Assembly (NCBI GenBank): GCA_000711775.1
Contig: ARYC01000201.1
Span: forward strand, 62,001 to 126,000
Direction: 5' to 3'
DNA length: 64,000 nucleotides
DNA from: Oxytricha trifallax
Lineage: Eukaryota; Ciliophora; Spirotrichea; Sporadotrichida; Oxytrichidae
This document shows positions 59,038 to 64,000 of this stretch, piece by piece. The position numbers were made by a program, and so were the translations under genes. Under the pieces are notes generated by a model. The model was not told the origin of the DNA, searched no databases, and saw only the letters and a program-made list of their open reading frames with translations. The stretch's first letter is position 1, and each line of letters begins with the position of its first letter.

Positions 59038-59603
59038 CTTCAAAAATTACAAATCAAATTACAAATAATTAATATTTCCCCAAAACCCCAACAACAATAA
59101 TTATAATAATAATTAATGAACTTGATATTACTATACTTTGAAAATTAAGTAAATTAATGCAGTTTAATTAAAATTTTCTTTTAATTTATCCCAATTACTC
59201 TATGTTTTGTGATTATTTAAACAGATTGACATTAGTAATAGGTTAATGATAATTTTGTATAGGCTAATATTTCACCTGATTTTCATCTATTTGTTGATTT
59301 CATCAAAATTCAGTCCTTTGCATCAGAAATAATATATATTATTAATATATAATAATTTATAATAAATGAGACAATTATAATTTATAAATTATAATTGAAT
59401 TTATAAAATGCTGTTTTAAACTTTGAAGACTTAACAGTTGTAAACTCAAAACTTGTCTTAAAGTAAGCAAATTTATATATTTTTCAGAGATTTTTAAATG
59501 AAATTTAAATTATAAATAACGCCTAATTTTCATAGATGAACAAGAGAATAATTAGTCGCATCATTAAACATTCCTAACACAAGTTAACGCTTAAAATAAT
59601 AAT
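59038..59603. other. Shared 5' region of two divergent genes
   Basis: 566 bp of AT-rich sequence between divergent start codons. C/A-rich patches near 59078 (CCCCAAAACCCC) are telomere-like, on the plus strand. Confidence 0.5.
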
Positions 59604-62600
59604 ATGAAGTAAAATTCACTTTCAAAAATGTTATTTGGGTCATTAACTGGGTTAAACAAAAGTTCTTAATCACCATCCCCAAGAAAAATTAGTGCATCTA
59701 CTTATATTGATTTTATTGATAAATCACATAGATATTTAATTTAGTTTATAAGGCAATATTTGAGCTTTATGCTTATTAATTAATTTTAATCAATCTACTA
59801 ACGATTTGATGAGGAATCAATCAATAAGAGTAGGAGGATAAGGCAGTAGTATTTCACCAAATTTAAGTCCCAACAAAAACAGATCAAGCTAAGTCAATTT
59901 ACTACAGCTTTAGTTGAGTATGGCTGATTAATAATAAAAAAATGGAAATTTAGTGACTAAACTGGAGACAGGATAGTATCAAAAGCTAAAACAAGATAAG
60001 TTACTGAAAGAAGTTCAATTTTTATCTAACAGCGAAGATGATAAAATGTATCAAAATTACTTGAAGTGTGAGATTTAGCCAGGGATTTAGTTTCTTAAAG
60101 TGTTTATGGCAAATGCTAAGAGATAAAGGCCTATGAAATTGCAGATTAACATACCTTTATCAATTGGATTGTTTCAAGAAAAGACGCTCATCTATACTAG
60201 CAGTAAGCTAATATTAAAAAATACTAATTTCTATAGAGAAAACTGGACTAGTGAAAGTCACACTCGAAAATGAAGTGAAGGAACAAGATTTCTTGTATAA
60301 GTTACAGAGAAGATTTTAGAGATCAATAACTTAACTCAAGGAAAAAGGTTTTTTATAGAAAGATTTCGAAGAAGATTTTCCAATCATGTTGTACAAAAGA
60401 GTTGAGTCAACTCAGTAAAACTTCAATGTAAGTTCTTAGAGTATGATTTAAAATTTTTTAAAGTAAGTCATACCTAATGGTGAAGAGTCAAATATCACAC
60501 CTCATTGTATGCTCTACAATTGCATAGGATAATAGTTCATTATATCTAGTGGTCTCAAAGCAAGTCTCTATCGATATCATCATTTCAATCCAATCTATTC
60601 TAGTTCAAATAAGCAGCACTATGCTTATTTCATGACAAACACTGCTCTAATTGAAATGTCTAAAGACAAAGAAACAACTTGCTTAAATCTAGATGGCTAT
60701 CCAAAGCACACTTAAATTTATAAGGTTCACAATATGAACACTTTCAGTTTTCATTAAGTGGCAGAGTAGCTGATTTTGCTTATTTAAAAGCACTATGGAA
60801 TTACAATTAAGGAAATAGTTCTAGATTTTATCAAAGATATAAATGGCGTTGAGTGGTTAATAGGATGCAGAGCTTTCAAAACAGTGCCAAGATAGGACGC
60901 TGCATCTTCATCAGATAAATTTAGACATGGTTTGCTATTTGATTTGTTAAGAAACAACTCAGAAGCAAGACTCATGCATCAACGATTGAAAAAAGAGCAG
61001 TTGATTGAGAAAGCCACTACAGCTACGATATGCAAATTATGCAAGATTAAATTCAGAAAGGAGCAAATGTAAAGAGTTGTAACTGATACCTTGCTCGCTA
61101 AATTTACGAGTCACTTGAGAAAGCGTGGAGTTTTTACTTTTGAGTAATCTGTTTTATCATAAGCTACTAGTAATATAGAGGCTACCTCTCTAGTATGTGA
61201 TCACATTAATATATTCATATTTTTAGTAGATGCAATTAAATTTTCTTTAATTATAATGATCTTTGTTACATGCTAATAGTTGCAGAGAATAAACTGATCA
61301 ATATTGAGAGTTCGTTTGCAAAAATGCTAAATATTCCAGTTTATAATAATATTGGAAAATTTGGAGGAAAAGAGTCTTAGCTTGATATCATATTGAATAA
61401 GAAAAGCGTTTTGATTTAAAATTTACCCTAGAAACCTATTTAATGGAGAGTATTAATATACTTGCAAGAGTTTCTAGAAGCGAGTATTAATTAATTGATA
61501 TCTATGGCAGAGAATGATAAACAACTCCAATATTTATATACAAATTTTATTAACAATTAATTTAATTTTATCTATATCTAATTCAAAATCTTTGAGACTG
61601 TAACAAAATTTAAATGGATAAGCAGAGAAAAACAAGCATTAGATTTGAAAAACCTTGATTTTGTTAAAGTTTTCTACTTTTTTACAATGCCAAATGATTC
61701 AATCAGTACCCTCCAATAAAACACTGTACTCGAATTTAAACTAACAGAAGGGAAAAGTTTTACACATGACTAAGTTTTAGCATCAGGAAAAATCCAGCCA
61801 TTTCTGTAATTTAACGAAACGACTTTTTAAGAAAAGCAAGCAACAGTAAAAGACTTTGAATTTTACAGCACTAAAATCGAGTACTTTAATGTTACTCTAT
61901 TCAGCAAAAAGCTCCCATAGTAAAGTCTGAGAGTAGTGGTGGGTTTAAAGAAAGATTACGAAACTAGAAGTGAAAATATTAGACTGTAGCTCTATCAAGG
62001 CGTGTATATTCCAACTGATAGTTATTACAATTGTGATCCTTTGCCTTAAACTTGGATTGAACTATTCTATGCAAGATAGCACCTGTAAAACACTTAAAAT
62101 TAAAGTCAAATTCAAAGTTAAGATTTCAACTAGGATTCTACAAGAAAACTACCTGCTTTTGAATAGGCTTATGAAGACCAGTATGTTATCAAAAACATTA
62201 CTAAGGACTTCTTTGTTTAATAAAAGTTAGATGAAGAAATGCAGTATTTACCAATTAACAAGCTAATGAGGTATGAGAGATAATTAACCAGTGAAAGAGA
62301 AAAAAGCAAGACTAAATTTGATCATGTTAAAAGCAAAAAGGATCATGAAACATTTTCTTCCATGGAGAGAAAGAGACTCAATTTAGAACAAAGTAGATTA
62401 AGTCGATTGATCAATGATTAATCATAACTATAAAATATAAGTACTTTCAGAGATAAGTAAGATATTCAAAATTAATAATAACAATTATAAATATAGTAGA
62501 AAAGAAAGTGACGGTTTTAAAGAATTGAAGAGGTAATCTTCAGAGGGAAATATAAACCTTAAGTATAAAATTCTTATTCCTTGAAATATTATATACAATA

Positions 62601-63836
62601 ATTGGAATATAATTAAATGTTATCATATATTAATCATCCTTGAGTTCTTAATTTCATAAAATTAGGATTATAAGAAAAAATCTATAAAAATATAAATTCA
62701 ATACTTAATTAATTTGTCTTCAAAGCAAAGTTTTTTATATTCATATTAATTCATTTAGCATTTATATTTAATTTAGAGGTTTAAGGATAAAACTTATCAG
62801 ACCTAAAACAGGAAATATTCGTTAGAGAACAAATAGAAATTTTGGTGAACTCCCATTAATGCAACACACTTTTGATTACCAAAACTAATAGTTGTAATAA
62901 ACCCAAAATTTTACAATCCCTTAGAAGGAAAGGAAACAAAAACTATAAAATCTCCAAGATTCTGATTAAACTCAGGCTATTGATTAGTTATACAAGTAAC
63001 TACTGGATTAATCTTAATTATGTTCCACTAAAGGTAGTCATAAAAAGAAACATCACGATATTTCATTTATAAATTAGCAATAAAATGCTCAAAATTCTAG
63101 TACTGACACTGCTAACACAAGGCTTTTGAAAAAGATCAAATCGGTGGAGAATTTTCATCATAAAAAGACTTAATCACTAGTGCCATATCTACAGCCAGTC
63201 TATAAGAAAGCTCTTAAAAAGGTTTTGATATAATATAACGAGGGGATTATTATTAGTAATTAAGCCAATTTTAAATAGTCAAAATAAAAGAATATCATTT
63301 ACTCAAATCATGAAGAAGAACCTTAGATAGATAAGGTGAAAATACATTAGATAGAATAAACTAATTTAGAATAGTTATAGAATAATGATTAAAGTGAAAT
63401 TAAATTGTTAAATCAGCCAAAAGAACCATTATTCAAATTAAAAAGAAACAATTCTTAACTAAAAATGAATTTAACCCTGAAATCCCATGGATAGTCTAAA
63501 ACAAACCTAAATAATAATTTAAACTTAACTTCAAACAATCATTCTTTATCCCGTTAGCAATCTTCAAGAAACATTAGAGAGACAATAATCTCTTAGAATA
63601 TTAAGAAAACCCTAAATAACTCTTCAATTCGTGATACTAATACCACAACTTCCAATTCTTATGATAAATATCATAGAGTAGAATAAAAACAAAAGAAAAA
63701 GTTAATTTAAGACATTAAGAAGTAATAGATGCAAGCGAGTGTCAGACAGAAACCACTCTATAAAATTTATAACTTAGATAGTTTCACTAATTAAGAGTAG
63801 CAAAATATAAATGAAATAACTGATAGAAATGATTGA
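59604..63836 (+). CDS. Large uncharacterised protein, about 1200 aa
   Basis: ATG 59604 (MKQNSLSKMLFGSLTGLNKS). Segments in order: Ser/Asn-rich leader (NQSIRVGGQGSSISPNLSPN); KVFMANAKRQRPMKLQINIP; LLYKLQRR-type helix; CMLYNCIGQQFIISSGLKAS, YAYFMTNTALIEMSK; VLDFIKDINGVEWLIGCRAF; ATICKLCKIKFRKEQ; CDLCYMLIVAENKLINIESS; VKFKLTEGKSF-type beta region, WIELFYA; then helices RLNLEQSRLSRLINDQS. A final uninterrupted segment of about 350 codons (62780-63836) starts RIKLIRPKTGNIRQRTNRNF and is Gln/Asn/Ser/Lys rich, with QSSRNIRETIISQNIKKTLN, ending NEITDRND and TGA 63834-63836. The paired CxxC motifs suggest a metal site. Linear order, several IESs. I do not recognise the family. Confidence 0.6.
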
Positions 63837-64000
63837 AATAGAATTAATAAATCAATCAAAAAGATAGTCTCTGTGAAATTTGAATTTATAATTAGTAAAA
63901 CTTATTAAATTGTCGAATTTTACCTTGTACTTCCAAACTAATATAGTATAAAAGAAGAAATTAAAAATAAGTTTAATACTCATGATAAAATTGATACCAT
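63837..64000 (+). other. Coding-like continuation after TGA, to window end
   Basis: The frame of the preceding gene continues without another TGA to the window end (NRINKSIKKIVSVKFEFIIS, IVEFYLVLPNQYSIKEEIKN). It may be a further segment of that gene, a separate gene, or chance. Confidence 0.35.

Overview
This window is germline (micronuclear) DNA of a spirotrichous ciliate of the Oxytricha/Stylonychia type. Four things show this. (1) Conserved genes read only if TAA and TAG mean glutamine and TGA is the sole stop. (2) Genes are cut by short AT-rich internal eliminated sequences (IESs) flanked by small direct repeats (pointers), as well as by ordinary GT-AG introns of about 36-200 nt. (3) At least one gene has its pieces in permuted order. 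(4) A complete 4.1-kb telomere-bearing element (TBE transposon), ending in C4A4 repeats, sits at 16459-20569. Gene-sized islands are separated by AT-rich stretches in which I see no genes.

Layout. 1-5200: three uncharacterised germline ORFs (a 160-aa coiled-coil repeat protein, a two-block minus-strand gene, a 331-aa coiled-coil protein) and a small orphan 3' segment. 5.8-12.9 kb: SLC66A2-like PQ-loop protein (minus), a scrambled BTB-BACK-SPRY gene (minus), FCF1 (plus), and a 3'-truncated mitochondrial ATP synthase beta (minus). 14.9-16.4 kb: C-terminal end of a large ciliate membrane protein. 16.5-20.6 kb: TBE with decayed transposase, 22-kDa and zinc-finger/kinase genes. 20.9-21.8 kb: small multi-pass membrane protein. 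22.4-28.5 kb: three tandem PhoD-like metallophosphatase paralogues. 30.8-37.8 kb: three paralogues of a module shared with bdelloid-rotifer proteins, plus one unknown ORF. 37.8-38.3 kb: a non-coding element with an 8-bp target duplication. 38.6 kb: a 113-aa ORF. 39.4-43.1 kb: IPI3/WDR18, with a 658-bp inverted repeat in an intron. 43.4-46.6 kb: U2AF large subunit. 46.9-48.8 kb: proteasome lid subunit RPN5. 49.0-50.7 kb: Lifeguard/BI-1-like membrane protein. 51.2-54.9 kb: Asn/Gln/Ser-rich unknown carrying a MITE that behaves as an IES. 55.1-59.0 kb: Bfr1-like coiled-coil/RGG protein. 59.6-63.8 kb: a large unknown protein.

The host genes are mainly housekeeping functions (ribosome biogenesis FCF1 and IPI3, splicing U2AF2, proteolysis RPN5, respiration ATP synthase, lysosomal-type PQ-loop transport). 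They do not form an operon: each would become a separate small macronuclear chromosome after IES removal, unscrambling and telomere addition. The most interesting signals concern genome rearrangement. They are a permuted gene whose reconnecting pointer lies inside a split intron, three paralogues with an IES at the same codon but different pointers, and small foldback elements with precise or near-precise boundaries in or beside genes. All joins were read by eye, so exact boundaries of most unlisted IESs are approximate.
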